A stretch of DNA of 64,000 nt from Candidatus Hydrogenedens sp. (GTDB lineage Bacteria; Hydrogenedentota; Hydrogenedentia; Hydrogenedentales; JAEUWI01), in assembly GCA_016125095.1 (NCBI GenBank), contig WGMK01000015.1, positions 1 to 64,000 on the forward strand. The letters are read 5' to 3'. The notes below the pieces were generated by a model. The model saw only the letters and a program-made list of their open reading frames with translations, did no database searches and had not been told where the DNA came from. Shown here piece after piece: positions 9,067-18,241 of the stretch. The position numbers and the translations under genes are program-made. Position 1 is the stretch's first letter; each line of letters starts with the position of its first letter.

Positions 9067-9810
9067 ATGGCCTTCTCCCCCGCGCCGCCCGTTCGCGGCA
9101 TGTTGTTCGATATCGAGGGCACGACCTCGTCGGTGTCGTTTGTGTACGAGGTGCTTTTCCCCTACGCGCGTCAGCACCTGGCCGCTTTTCTGAAAGAGTA
9201 CTGGAACCATCCGGACACGCAGGCCGCGTGCGAGTTGGTGGCGAAGGATGCGGGCTACACATCGCTGGACGCCTGGACGCTGGACGACAGCGACACGGCC
9301 CAGCACGAGGCCGTGACGGCGGTGCTGCTGGACCAGATGGATCGCGACGTGAAGGCCACGGGGCTCAAGGCGATTCACGGGCTGGTGTGGGAAGCGGGCC
9401 ACGCTTCGGGCGAATTGCGCGCGCACGTGTACGAAGAAGTGGCAGATTGCCTGCGCGCCTGGAAGGATGCCGGCATCGACCTGCGCATCTATTCCTCAGG
9501 CAGCATCAAGGCGCAGCACCTCTTCTTCGGGCATTCGGCGGCGGGCAATCTACTGCCGCTGTTCTCCGGGCACTACGACACCACGACCGGACCCAAGCGC
9601 GAACAGGCAAGCTATGCGGCCATCGCCACGGCGTTCGGCATTCCGGCTGGCGAACTGCTCTTCTTCAGCGACGTCGTCGAGGAACTCGATGCCGCCCGCT
9701 CCGCAGGCTGGCAAACCGTCCTTGTCGTGCGCCCCGGCAATGCGCCGGTCGCAGACGGCCACGGGCACCCGGTCATCGCCGATTTCACGGAAATCCGGGT
9801 AGTCAGCTAG
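9067..9810 (+). CDS. mtnC: Enolase-phosphatase E1
   Basis: This 247-residue HAD-family protein enolises and then dephosphorylates 2,3-diketo-5-methylthiopentyl 1-phosphate, producing the acireductone used by MtnD. The nucleophile motif is FDIEGTTSS (Asp15), the threonine/serine motif is YSSGS, and the late acidic motif is FFSDVVEELDAA. The ATG is 2 bp after the mtnD stop, so translation is coupled. The stop codon overlaps that of the convergent chalcone-isomerase-like gene. mtnA, mtnK and the final transaminase are not in the window. Confidence 0.93.
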   Translation: MAFSPAPPVRGMLFDIEGTTSSVSFVYEVLFPYARQHLAAFLKEYWNHPDTQAACELVAKDAGYTSLDAWTLDDSDTAQHEAVTAVLLDQMDRDVKATGLKAIHGLVWEAGHASGELRAHVYEEVADCLRAWKDAGIDLRIYSSGSIKAQHLFFGHSAAGNLLPLFSGHYDTTTGPKREQASYAAIATAFGIPAGELLFFSDVVEELDAARSAGWQTVLVVRPGNAPVADGHGHPVIADFTEIRVVS

Positions 9811-10442
9811 TCGGCATCGAGCCCTTGCAGCGCGGCGGCATAGCGTGCGGCCGTGTCGGCCGGGCAGGCCGTGCATGGTTCAAGCCGATCGCGTGCCACC
9901 AGGTTTTCCCGGGTTACGACCTCGGCGTCTTCGCCCAGCGCGACGTTCCACACGGCGGCCACGAGGGCTGGCTCATTCCATTCGCCCAGCACCTTGCCAT
10001 CCTGCACGGCCTTCAGGCCGCCCTTGCCGTCGGTGTAGAGGCAAAGCACCGTGCCCACCTCGAAGTCCCCGCTGAACGCATCCACGAAGCTGCTCCGGTA
10101 CTCGCCCTCGTAGTCCACGCGGGACAAGCTCTTGCGCCAAGACCAGCGGATGCCGCGCGCCGGAATAGCATGCGTGCCGCGGAATACCAGCGCCTTCGCC
10201 AGGGGGGCCTCGCAGAGATAATCCAGCGCGGCGGCGGGATCCTCGGGGACCGCCGAGGAATCGCAGACATAGTGGCCCAGGGCATAGGCATTCATGCCCA
10301 TTACCCGCCGCACGTCGGCCCCGGTGATCTCCAGTTCGAGGCCACCCGCCTCGATGGCCTCGGGCAAGGGCTCGGACGTGGCGGGCTCGACCAGCACGTT
10401 CGCCTGAAACGAAATCGCGACAGCAAGTACGGCTTCGATCAT
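9807..10442 (-). CDS. Chalcone isomerase-like secreted protein
   Basis: The 211-residue protein has a short hydrophobic start (MIEAVLAVAISFQA) that may be a signal peptide. Its core resembles bacterial chalcone-isomerase-like proteins: an early GMNAYALGHYV strand, KALVFRGTHAIPARG, a helical part around FVDAFSGDFEVG, and then YTDGKGGLKAVQDGKVLGEW. Such proteins are seldom enzymes of flavonoid chemistry; some bind fatty acids. Its ATG overlaps the stop of the upstream acyltransferase gene (ATGA), so the two are translated together and may share a lipid role. The fold call is moderate and the function unknown. Confidence 0.45.
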   Translation of the reverse strand: MIEAVLAVAISFQANVLVEPATSEPLPEAIEAGGLELEITGADVRRVMGMNAYALGHYVCDSSAVPEDPAAALDYLCEAPLAKALVFRGTHAIPARGIRWSWRKSLSRVDYEGEYRSSFVDAFSGDFEVGTVLCLYTDGKGGLKAVQDGKVLGEWNEPALVAAVWNVALGEDAEVVTRENLVARDRLEPCTACPADTAARYAAALQGLDAD

Positions 10443-11464
10443 GCTTTGGACTCCTCCGACGTTCGCGCCGCCGATGCCTCGGCGAACGCATTTACCTCGT
10501 TCCATTGCTCGAACAGCCAGCGTGCCCGATCTTCTTCCCGGGCGGGCACCTCGGCCGCCGGTATGCGCCAGAACCGAATGCGGATCCGCGCACCGATGAG
10601 TCCGCCATTCAACACCGAACGGACGGAAGACGCGGCCTCGAGCCCCGTGTGCGCGCAAAAGACGACATCGGCCTCGGGAGCATGGCGCAGCAGTGCAAGC
10701 GGTCCGCCCAGCTTCGGCGGCAGCACCTGCCGCCAGCGTTCTGCATAGGGCAAGCGCCAGTCCGACGGGTCGGCGCGCATTTTCCGCAATAAGTTCTCCC
10801 GCTTCGAGGGACTGAACCGCGTGCCCTCGGGAAAGATCAGCACGCCGTCTTGCGGTCCCATGCCCCCGGCCAGCTGCCCCACGGCGTCCAGCGCTTCGAC
10901 GTCCGAGCCATCGCGCGCCACGAAGCGATTCGGCAGCCGCTGACCGACGATATCGAGGCAGGGATCCCACAGCAGCTCGCGCTTGAGCACATAGCGGAGA
11001 CGCAGTCCGTGCGGCTGGGAGATGAAATACACCGGCAGAATCGTGTCGGCGAAGCTGGTGTGGCGGAAAAAATAAAAGGCGCCGCCCGGCAGGATGTCGG
11101 CGGCATGTTCGACTTCGAGCTGCAGGCGGAACAACCACACGGAGACCCGCGCCAGAGACGCACCCCAGAACCATTGCAGTCGGTAGTTGGCCCGGATATA
11201 GGCCGCATGAAGCTGGAAAGCACTGGCGGCATGCAGCAACCAGAGCCCAAAGGCGGCCGCCACGCCGAAACATTCCCAGGCCAGCATGAACAGCAGGAAG
11301 CAATAAAACCGAAACACGGGGAAGCGCAGGCGCGCGCGGACGAGATCAGCAAAGAGGCACGCCGGGGCGAGTAGCGGCAGCCCGGCCAACAGCAGCAGGT
11401 ACACCGCAGACACGGCCGAAACAGAAATCATCCGCCGCTGAATATTGCGCAGAAAGGCTGCCAT
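10439..11464 (-). CDS. PlsC-like 1-acyl-glycerol-3-phosphate acyltransferase family protein
   Basis: This 341-residue protein has N-terminal hydrophobic segments (residues 15-80) followed by an acyltransferase domain. It shows the H-x4-D catalytic pair in FRHTSFAD (His135, Asp140) and the substrate motif FPEGTR (211-216). By family it moves an acyl chain from acyl-ACP or acyl-CoA onto a lysophospholipid or related acceptor at the inner membrane. It is longer than minimal PlsC proteins because of the membrane region, like several lipid-remodelling acyltransferases. It is coupled by ATGA to the chalcone-isomerase-like gene. The acceptor is not predictable. Confidence 0.75.
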   Translation of the reverse strand: MAAFLRNIQRRMISVSAVSAVYLLLLAGLPLLAPACLFADLVRARLRFPVFRFYCFLLFMLAWECFGVAAAFGLWLLHAASAFQLHAAYIRANYRLQWFWGASLARVSVWLFRLQLEVEHAADILPGGAFYFFRHTSFADTILPVYFISQPHGLRLRYVLKRELLWDPCLDIVGQRLPNRFVARDGSDVEALDAVGQLAGGMGPQDGVLIFPEGTRFSPSKRENLLRKMRADPSDWRLPYAERWRQVLPPKLGGPLALLRHAPEADVVFCAHTGLEAASSVRSVLNGGLIGARIRIRFWRIPAAEVPAREEDRARWLFEQWNEVNAFAEASAARTSEESKA

Positions 11465-11556
11465 GCCAAGACTATCGCACGGCCCCGCGGGCGGCGGCAA
11501 GCCCTTGCAAACCGTGCGGATCGGCCGCCGATATGCTAAGCTTGCGGCACTTCCCC

Positions 11557-12651
11557 ATGCGAATTCTCCACGTGTACAAAGACTTCGATCCGCCCATCCA
11601 CGGCGGGGTCGAGAAGCATATCGCGCTCATGTGCCGGTACCAGCGGCAATGGGCCGATGTGCGGGCATTGGTATGCAGCCGCAGCCGCCGCACGGCCTGG
11701 GCCGAACGCGACGGCACGCAGGTGCTCGAGGTCGGCGAATGGGGCCGCGTGCAGAGCGCCCCCCTCTCCCCCGCGTTCCCCTGGCACATGCGCGCGCAGG
11801 AAGCGGATGTGGTGGTGGTGCATGTGCCGAACCCGACGGCGGAACTCGGCTGGCTGCTGGCGCGGCCCAAGGGTCGGCTGGTCGTGCGGTACCACAGCGA
11901 CGTGGTCCGCCAGGCCTCCGCCATGCGCTTCTATGGCCCCCTGCAAATGCAATTCCTGCGCCGGGCTGGTATCATTCTGCCCACTTCCCAGCCCTACGTC
12001 GAAACGTCGCCGGTGCTGTGCCAGCTGCGGGAAAAATGCGCCGTGGTGCCGCTGGGAATCGAGCCGCAGGCGTTCCAGCATCCGGACCCGGAGCGCGTGG
12101 CGGCCCTGCGCAGGGAATACGGGGAATCGTTCGTGCTTTTTTCGGGAATGCACCGCTACTACAAGGGCCTGCCCTACCTGGTCCAGGCGGCGCCGCGCAT
12201 CCGCGCGCGCGTGGTGGCAGCGGGCGATGGCCCCGAACGCGCCGAGGCCATGCGGCTGGCGGCGTCCATCGGGGCGGATATCGCGTTTCCCGGTCGCCTC
12301 AGCCATGAAGACCTCGTCGCGCACCTGCACGCCTGCTCGGTCTTCGCCTTCCCCTCCATCGCCCGAAGCGAGGCCTTCGGCATCTCCATCATGGAAGCGC
12401 ACGCGGCAGGCAAGCCGGTGGTGGCTACGCGGCTCGGCACGGGGGTGGAATTTATCAACGAGCATGGCAGCACCGGCCTGAATGTGCCGCCGCGCGACAG
12501 TGCCGCGTTGGCCGAGGCGGTCAATACACTGCTGGGCGATTCAGCACGGCGCGAGGCCATGGGCCGCTACGCCCGGGCGCGTATCGAGCGCGACTTCACG
12601 GCGGAGGCGGTGGCGCGGCGCGAGTTCGAACTCTACGGGCAGGCGGTCTGA
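11557..12651 (+). CDS. Family 4 glycosyltransferase
   Basis: The 364-residue GT-B enzyme starts MRILHVYKDFDPPIHGGVEK, the standard opening of GT4 enzymes, which is why I prefer the ATG at 11557 over one at 11533. The donor-site motif EAFGISIMEAHAAGKPVVAT and the GMHRYYKGLPYLV segment support a nucleotide-sugar retaining transferase. It begins a run of polysaccharide genes: the next gene, a polyprenyl-phosphate sugar-1-phosphate transferase, starts at the very next base (TGAATG). It therefore probably extends a lipid-linked surface glycan at the cytoplasmic face. Confidence 0.88.
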   Translation: MRILHVYKDFDPPIHGGVEKHIALMCRYQRQWADVRALVCSRSRRTAWAERDGTQVLEVGEWGRVQSAPLSPAFPWHMRAQEADVVVVHVPNPTAELGWLLARPKGRLVVRYHSDVVRQASAMRFYGPLQMQFLRRAGIILPTSQPYVETSPVLCQLREKCAVVPLGIEPQAFQHPDPERVAALRREYGESFVLFSGMHRYYKGLPYLVQAAPRIRARVVAAGDGPERAEAMRLAASIGADIAFPGRLSHEDLVAHLHACSVFAFPSIARSEAFGISIMEAHAAGKPVVATRLGTGVEFINEHGSTGLNVPPRDSAALAEAVNTLLGDSARREAMGRYARARIERDFTAEAVARREFELYGQAV

Positions 12652-13728
12652 ATGAGTTACGACTACCTGATCTACGCTTACGCCTTCTTTTGCACCTTCG
12701 TGCTCTCGTGGTTCGGCACCCGCGCCGTGCGCTGGTTCGCGTTGCGTTACAAGATTCTCGACCAGCCCGGCCATCGGAAGATGCACGCGGAACCGATGCC
12801 GCTGCTCGGCGGGGTCGCCATCGTGGGGGCGTTCTATATTTTCGCCCTGGGGCATATCGGCGGGCTGATGCTGCTGACCCAGTTCGGCGACGACTGGATC
12901 GAGCATCAGCTCTTGCAGTTCCTCGGCGAGGACGCGCAGGTGAAGGTAGCCGGACTGCTGGCCGGGGGCGTTCTTATCTTCCTGTTGGGCGTGGTGGACG
13001 ACCTCTACGCGCTCAAGCCCTGGCTGAAGCTCGTGGGCCAGATCGTGGCCGCAGCGGTGCTGGTGATGTCGGGCATCCGGCTCGAGCTTTTCGTGCTGGG
13101 TAATTTCTGGATGTCCGCGGCGGTCACGATGCTCTGGATCGTACTGCTGACGAATTCGCTCAACTTTCTCGACAACATGGACGGCCTCTGCGCGGGGGTG
13201 TGCATCATTTCCTGCCTGTCGTTCTTTCTCTGCGTGCAGGCCGACGACACGCTGGTGCGGGTACTGCTGATGATGATGGTCGGCGGCGCGGGCGGCTTTC
13301 TCTATTACAACCTCGCCCCGGCGCGGATCTTCATGGGAGACGCCGGGGCGATGTTCTGCGGTTACCTGCTGGCGACCATCGCGGTGCTGGGCACCTTCCA
13401 CGTGGAATCGACGCCGTCGCGCATCGCCGTGGCCGCGCCGGTGCTGGCCCTGAGCGTGCCGCTCTTCGACACCCTGAGCGTCGTGTATATCCGCTTCCGA
13501 AGCGGGCAGAACATCATGCTCGGTGACAAGCGCCACTTCTCGCACCGGCTGGTCGACCTTGGCATGTCGCCGCGGCAGGCCGTGGAGTTTATCTATCTCG
13601 TCGCCATCGTCGTGGGACTGGGCGCCGCCATGCTTCCGCTGCTGGACCTGGGCGGCACGCTGATCATTCTGGCGCAGACCGTCGGCGTCTATTCGTTGAT
13701 TGTGATACTCATGAACGCGGCGCGCTAA
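12652..13728 (+). CDS. WecA/MraY-family polyprenyl-phosphate sugar-1-phosphate transferase
   Basis: This 358-residue protein has about ten membrane segments and the family's catalytic loops: DQPGHRKMHAEPMPLLGG near the start, NSLNFLDNMDGLCAG in the middle, MGDAGAMFCGY, and a histidine-rich DKRHFSHRLVDLG loop. It transfers a sugar-1-phosphate (GlcNAc or similar) from UDP-sugar onto undecaprenyl phosphate, starting a surface glycan. The histidine loop and polysaccharide context favour WecA/TagO over MraY. It starts directly after the glycosyltransferase stop and is followed 27 bp later by an O-antigen ligase-like gene. Confidence 0.88.
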   Translation: MSYDYLIYAYAFFCTFVLSWFGTRAVRWFALRYKILDQPGHRKMHAEPMPLLGGVAIVGAFYIFALGHIGGLMLLTQFGDDWIEHQLLQFLGEDAQVKVAGLLAGGVLIFLLGVVDDLYALKPWLKLVGQIVAAAVLVMSGIRLELFVLGNFWMSAAVTMLWIVLLTNSLNFLDNMDGLCAGVCIISCLSFFLCVQADDTLVRVLLMMMVGGAGGFLYYNLAPARIFMGDAGAMFCGYLLATIAVLGTFHVESTPSRIAVAAPVLALSVPLFDTLSVVYIRFRSGQNIMLGDKRHFSHRLVDLGMSPRQAVEFIYLVAIVVGLGAAMLPLLDLGGTLIILAQTVGVYSLIVILMNAAR

Positions 13729-13755
13729 GGCGCGCTGCCGCAAGGAAGGTCTCTC

Positions 13756-16575
13756 TTGGCCAAGAAGAAGCAATCCGCTCCCGCGGTTATCGATGAAACG
13801 CCCTACGCCTGGTGGCCCGGCGAATTCGCGCCTTTCCGCTATGCCCTGATCCACATGGGATTCCTGATTGCGCTGGGCGTGCTCCTGACGCTCGGGATTC
13901 AGTTCAACAGCCTGCTCTGGGTGAAACAACTGGTGGGCACGCTGATCGGCATGGAACACCCCGGCGACCTCGGGCCGATGCCGCAAAGCCTCGACGCGGG
14001 CATCTTGATCTGGTGCCTATGCCTCGTGGGCGGCAACACGCTGCTGCACCCCTCCCTCGGCCTGGTTGCCCTGGCAGCCATGCGCCCGTGGCTCGACGGC
14101 TACACCTTCAAGACCGACAACACCTACTTCCTTTGGGGGGCGATATTCATCCTGATGCTGTGGGGCGTGCGGGCCGTGCTGCGAGGCGAGGGCCTGCGCT
14201 ATCCGGTGCTCACCCTGCTGAGCCTCGCCTATATCGCCGTCGCGCTGCTGCTGAGTTTCACCAGCATCGACTTCGGCGAGACCTACAAGCAGCTGCTGAA
14301 CTGGACCGGCTACGCGGCGGTGTTTATTGTCACCTACCAGAACCTGCAAACGCGCCGGGTGCAGCGGTTTATCTTCATGGCGGTGTTGCTGGCCATGACC
14401 GCCCAAGCGATCTTCGCCATTCTCCAGTACTACTTTGTGCTGCCCTTCCTGCGGGAGCTCATTCAGGCGCAGCCCCAGATTCTCCGCGCCTATTTCGGGG
14501 TCGACCAGGTGACCGACGAGATGGTGCGCCGCTTCAACCGGAACCGGGCCTTCGGCACGGTCCTGTTTCCCAATGCGCTGGCGGGCTTTCTGGTGCTGGT
14601 GGTTCCGGCGGCAGCGCTGTATACGCGGCAACTGTGGCGCGAGCGCCCCCTGGCGGGCCGGCCCGCGGCGTCCAAGGCCGAGCTGCGCTCGGTGCTCGGC
14701 GCGACTGCCGTGCTCTTCGTGGTGCTGCTCAGCCTCATCTACTCCGTCTATCAGTTCCCGATTTCCTACACGACGGCCAAGGGCGCGCTGCCGTGGTATC
14801 TGGGGCTCTATGCAGCCTTCGGCGGCAGTCTCGCCCTGTCTGTTGCGTGCGCGCTGCCCTATGCCGCGCTCGGCCGCAAGCAAGGTATTGCCTTCGCCAA
14901 CCACCGCCTGAGCGTACTCACGGCAGGCGTCTGCTTCCTCATTCTCGCATGGGCCTTGCTGCTCACCTTTTCCCGCGCGGGCATCATCAGCCTCGCGGCA
15001 GGCTGCGCATTCGCGATGGCGCTGGTAATGATGCCCGCGGCCTGGTCGGGTCCCCTGTTGCGCTGGGCCCCGCGGGCGCTCGGTATCCTGGTCCTGCTGG
15101 GTATCGCAGGTTACACGACCGTTCACCCCGCCACAGCGCACGCGCAGGCGGCGGGCCAACTTACGACACAGGGCGAAAACATTACCCTCGACGATCTCTC
15201 CGATACGCGTTCGCTCGGCATCCGTTTCACTTATTGGCGCGTGGGCCTGTCGATATTCGCCGACAACTTCCTGACCGGCGTGGGCCTCGGCAACTTCAAG
15301 TGGGCCTATGCCGCGTACCAATATCTCGGAGCAGGCGACGTGCAGGAGGCGCACAACGGCTACCTGCAGGCCTTCGCGGAAACCGGTATCCTAGGGGGCC
15401 TCGCGCTACTCGCCTTCTGGGGGTACTTCGTGCTCTGGGCAGCCGGCCGCGTTCGCGCCGAAGAGAACGCCGAGCGGCGCGGCATGCTGGCGGCCCTGCT
15501 GGCGGGCGTCGTGGCGTTCCTGCTGCATGCCGCGCTCGACATCCATTTCTCGCACCCCACGCTGATGTTCTTCGCGATGATGTTCGCGGGCTTCTTCGTG
15601 GTGTGGTCCACCCCCGAGGGCTCCCCGGCGCTCAGGGCGACGGCGGGCCAGGCCTCGATCGCTGCCGTGCTGGTGGCTGCGGCGCTCGCCTTCGGCCTGA
15701 GCACGCGGCCGTATTTCCAGAACCTCGCGCTGAACCGCATGCAATTTTTCGTGACCAGTTATCAGGATGCCCTGCAGCAGAAGCTGGATGTCGCCCACTA
15801 CATCATCGACGAAATGGCCGAGGAGCACGTGGCCAAGCGTCCCGTCCGGCCCGTGCCCGTGGCGGCGTTCTCCCTGTTCCACGCGGACCCCGAGCGCTAC
15901 GCCGAGCTGGCCAAGCTTTACGAGCCGGATCCGGCACGACCCGGCCGCGTACGGCCGCAGCCCGAGGGCTCGCCGCTCACGCCGCAGTCGAATCTCCTCT
16001 TCCAGCGCATCTGGATGGCCGGCATCTACCTGGTCGAAGACACGCTGCCGTGGGTGGAGGAACTCAAGCGCGAGGACGCGCGCTACCCCTACGATTTCAT
16101 GATGGCCCTGCACTTGGCGCATTGGTATCAGCTGTACGCGAACCGGCCTTCCCGCAGCTGGATGAAGGAATCGCCCGAGAAGTTCCTGCCGGAAATGCTG
16201 CACTGGTCGGAGGAGGCCGTACGCCGCAGCCCGCTCAATGCCGTCACCCGGGAATGCCTCGCCGAAAGCTACCTCTCGCTCTGGCACTACACGCCGGACA
16301 AGCTGGAACTGTTGGACAAGTACCTCGAAAACGCGAAGCGCTCGGCGGAGCTTGCCCCGGCGCGCGCGCAGCAGCAGTATTACTACGCGCACGCGCTCGA
16401 CCGGGTCAGCGGCGCCTATCGCGCGCGCGGCGATGAAGCAAAGGCCGACGAATACCGTGCGCTGGGCGACGCCGCCCGGGGCCATGCGTGGGACGTGTTG
16501 ACCTTCGGCCTGCCGCCCATGCCGCGTCCGGATGAGAACGCGCGGAAGACCGTCGAAGAAAGGACCTCCGAATGA
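13756..16575 (+). CDS. O-antigen ligase/polymerase-like membrane protein with TPR tail
   Basis: This is a 939-residue protein with a TTG start, supported by AAGGAAGG six bases upstream. Roughly twelve membrane segments span residues 30-660. The Wzy/WaaL-type signature is visible in LTFSRAGIISLAAG and in the large-loop motif EAHNGYLQAFAETGILGG. A soluble tail of about 270 residues with TPR-like helices follows, a common layout for O-antigen ligase family proteins in polysaccharide loci. It would polymerise or attach the lipid-linked glycan on the periplasmic side. The next gene overlaps its stop by ATGA. Confidence 0.8.
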   Translation: MAKKKQSAPAVIDETPYAWWPGEFAPFRYALIHMGFLIALGVLLTLGIQFNSLLWVKQLVGTLIGMEHPGDLGPMPQSLDAGILIWCLCLVGGNTLLHPSLGLVALAAMRPWLDGYTFKTDNTYFLWGAIFILMLWGVRAVLRGEGLRYPVLTLLSLAYIAVALLLSFTSIDFGETYKQLLNWTGYAAVFIVTYQNLQTRRVQRFIFMAVLLAMTAQAIFAILQYYFVLPFLRELIQAQPQILRAYFGVDQVTDEMVRRFNRNRAFGTVLFPNALAGFLVLVVPAAALYTRQLWRERPLAGRPAASKAELRSVLGATAVLFVVLLSLIYSVYQFPISYTTAKGALPWYLGLYAAFGGSLALSVACALPYAALGRKQGIAFANHRLSVLTAGVCFLILAWALLLTFSRAGIISLAAGCAFAMALVMMPAAWSGPLLRWAPRALGILVLLGIAGYTTVHPATAHAQAAGQLTTQGENITLDDLSDTRSLGIRFTYWRVGLSIFADNFLTGVGLGNFKWAYAAYQYLGAGDVQEAHNGYLQAFAETGILGGLALLAFWGYFVLWAAGRVRAEENAERRGMLAALLAGVVAFLLHAALDIHFSHPTLMFFAMMFAGFFVVWSTPEGSPALRATAGQASIAAVLVAAALAFGLSTRPYFQNLALNRMQFFVTSYQDALQQKLDVAHYIIDEMAEEHVAKRPVRPVPVAAFSLFHADPERYAELAKLYEPDPARPGRVRPQPEGSPLTPQSNLLFQRIWMAGIYLVEDTLPWVEELKREDARYPYDFMMALHLAHWYQLYANRPSRSWMKESPEKFLPEMLHWSEEAVRRSPLNAVTRECLAESYLSLWHYTPDKLELLDKYLENAKRSAELAPARAQQQYYYAHALDRVSGAYRARGDEAKADEYRALGDAARGHAWDVLTFGLPPMPRPDENARKTVEERTSE

Positions 16576-17648
16576 ATGCACGTGCGGAACGCCTCCGCCA
16601 ACTGCTGGCGGACGCAGGCGCCGAGGCCTATTTCAGCTTTTCGCCCCCGGCGAATGAGTATCTGGCCGGCTTCCGGGGCACCACCTCGGCCGTCCTGATT
16701 ACCGTGGACACCCAGTTCTTTTTCTGCGACTTCCGCTACGCCGAGCAGGCCGACGCCATGGTGTCGGGCTACGCCATCGAGGTGTGCAACAGCGGGCTGG
16801 AGAAGTTCGTCGGCGAGCGCCTCCACGACCTGGGTATCCAGCACGCGGCCTTCGACCCCGGCGTGCTGACGGTGGAGCAGCAGGCCACGGTGGCCGCGCA
16901 GGCGACGGCAACGGAGCTGGTTTCCGCCCCCGGACTGCTCGCGGGCTTGCGGCAGCACAAAGATCCGGAGGAAATCGCTAAACTCCGCGCCGCCAACGAC
17001 TTGGCCGAAGGCGTGCTGGCCGACCTGCTGCCGGAACTCCGCGAGGGCATCGAGGAGCGGGAATTCGCCGCCCGGATGGAATACGAGTTCAAGCGGCGCG
17101 GCGCCCAGGGTTCCTCCTTCGCGCCCATCGTGTTGTTCGGCAGCCGAAGCTCGCTGCCGCATGGCGTGCCCGGCGGTAAGCCGCTGGAACGGGGCGATGT
17201 GGTACTCTTGGATTTTGGCTGTATTCTCGGAAGTTACTGCTCTGACTTGACTCGCACCTACGCCTTCGGTACGATCCCCGGCGCTTGGTTCGAGGAGATT
17301 TACGCGGTCACCTTGCAGGCTCAATTGGCGGCGCTGGAACTGGTATGTCCGGGGACGCCCTGTGCTGCGGCCGATGCCGCTGCCCGGGATATCATCGCGG
17401 CGGCGGGTTTTGGCGACTACTTCGGGCATGGGCTTGGCCATGGAGTAGGGCTGGAGGTGCACGAAGGGCCGCGCCTGAACCGGCTTTCCCAAGCCACGCT
17501 GGAGCCGGGCATGGTGGTGACGGTGGAGCCCGGCATTTACCTGCCCGGACAGGGCGGCGTCAGAATCGAAGACCTCGTCGTGGTCACCGAAACCGGCTGC
17601 GACATACTTAGCAAGACACCCAAGGAACTGAAGGTACTCAACGCATGA
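16572..17648 (+). CDS. M24 family Xaa-Pro aminopeptidase
   Basis: This 358-residue cytoplasmic protein has an N-terminal creatinase-like domain (to about residue 130) and a pita-bread metallopeptidase domain. Dinuclear metal ligands are visible in LLDFGCILGSYCSDLTRTY (two Asp), GHGLGHGVGLEVHEGP (His), TVEPGIYLPG (Glu) and GGVRIEDLVVV (Glu). It removes N-terminal residues preceding proline. It overlaps both neighbours by ATGA, and the order peptidase-efp-accB-accC matches the well-known arrangement in Bacillus and many other bacteria. Confidence 0.9.
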   Translation: MNARAERLRQLLADAGAEAYFSFSPPANEYLAGFRGTTSAVLITVDTQFFFCDFRYAEQADAMVSGYAIEVCNSGLEKFVGERLHDLGIQHAAFDPGVLTVEQQATVAAQATATELVSAPGLLAGLRQHKDPEEIAKLRAANDLAEGVLADLLPELREGIEEREFAARMEYEFKRRGAQGSSFAPIVLFGSRSSLPHGVPGGKPLERGDVVLLDFGCILGSYCSDLTRTYAFGTIPGAWFEEIYAVTLQAQLAALELVCPGTPCAAADAAARDIIAAAGFGDYFGHGLGHGVGLEVHEGPRLNRLSQATLEPGMVVTVEPGIYLPGQGGVRIEDLVVVTETGCDILSKTPKELKVLNA

Positions 17649-18208
17649 TTTCAACCGCGGATTTTCGCAATGGGCTGGTGATGGAGGTGGACGGCAACCT
17701 GCTGGAAATTATCGAGTTCCAGCATGTGAAGCCGGGCAAGGGCGGCGCTTTCGTGCGCACAAAGCTGAAGAATTTCCTGACGCAGCGCGTGGTGGAAAAG
17801 ACCTACCGCTCGGGCGAGAAGTTCGACGAGGCGCGCCTCGAGTCGCAGAGCTATCAATATCTGTACAATGACGGCGATTTGTATTACTTCATGCACCCCG
17901 AGACCTTCGAGCAAATCGAGGTGAGCGCGGGCGTGGTGGACGAAAACGCCCAGTGGATGAAGGAAAACGAGAACGTAACGCTGACCATGCACAAAGGCAA
18001 GGTGATCCGCGTGGAATGCCCTGCGCACGTGATCCTGACGGTCACGAAGTCCGATCCCGGCGTGCAGGGCGACCGCTCTTCGGGCGCGACCAAGCCGGCC
18101 ACGCTGGAGACGGGCGCGACGATTCAGGTGCCGCTGTTCGTGGAAGAGGGCGATGTGCTGCGTGTCGACACCCGCACGGCCAGCTATATCGAGCGCGTGA
18201 ACAAGTAG
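17645..18208 (+). CDS. efp: Translation elongation factor P
   Basis: The 187-residue protein has the three-domain EF-P length and sequence. It relieves ribosome stalling at polyproline stretches. The tip loop reads KPGKGGAF, giving Lys32 as the residue at the modification position, so an EpmA-type or similar lysine modification is expected. The modifying enzymes are not in the window. It starts in the last codon of the peptidase gene (ATGA overlap), so translation is coupled. Confidence 0.97.
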   Translation: MISTADFRNGLVMEVDGNLLEIIEFQHVKPGKGGAFVRTKLKNFLTQRVVEKTYRSGEKFDEARLESQSYQYLYNDGDLYYFMHPETFEQIEVSAGVVDENAQWMKENENVTLTMHKGKVIRVECPAHVILTVTKSDPGVQGDRSSGATKPATLETGATIQVPLFVEEGDVLRVDTRTASYIERVNK

Positions 18209-18241
18209 TGTAACGGACCCGGACTATCGGGAGGACACGGC

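Noticed and set aside
9807..11303. Single 498-codon minus-strand gene covering both the chalcone-isomerase-like and part of the acyltransferase region
   Set aside because: The acyltransferase motifs lie in a different frame, and an ATGA overlap at 10439-10442 explains two coupled genes.
13812..16436. 874-codon frame overlapping the O-antigen ligase-like gene in another frame
   Set aside because: The product is Arg/Pro/Gly-rich with no membrane or domain pattern. The other frame has a ribosome binding site and clear family motifs.
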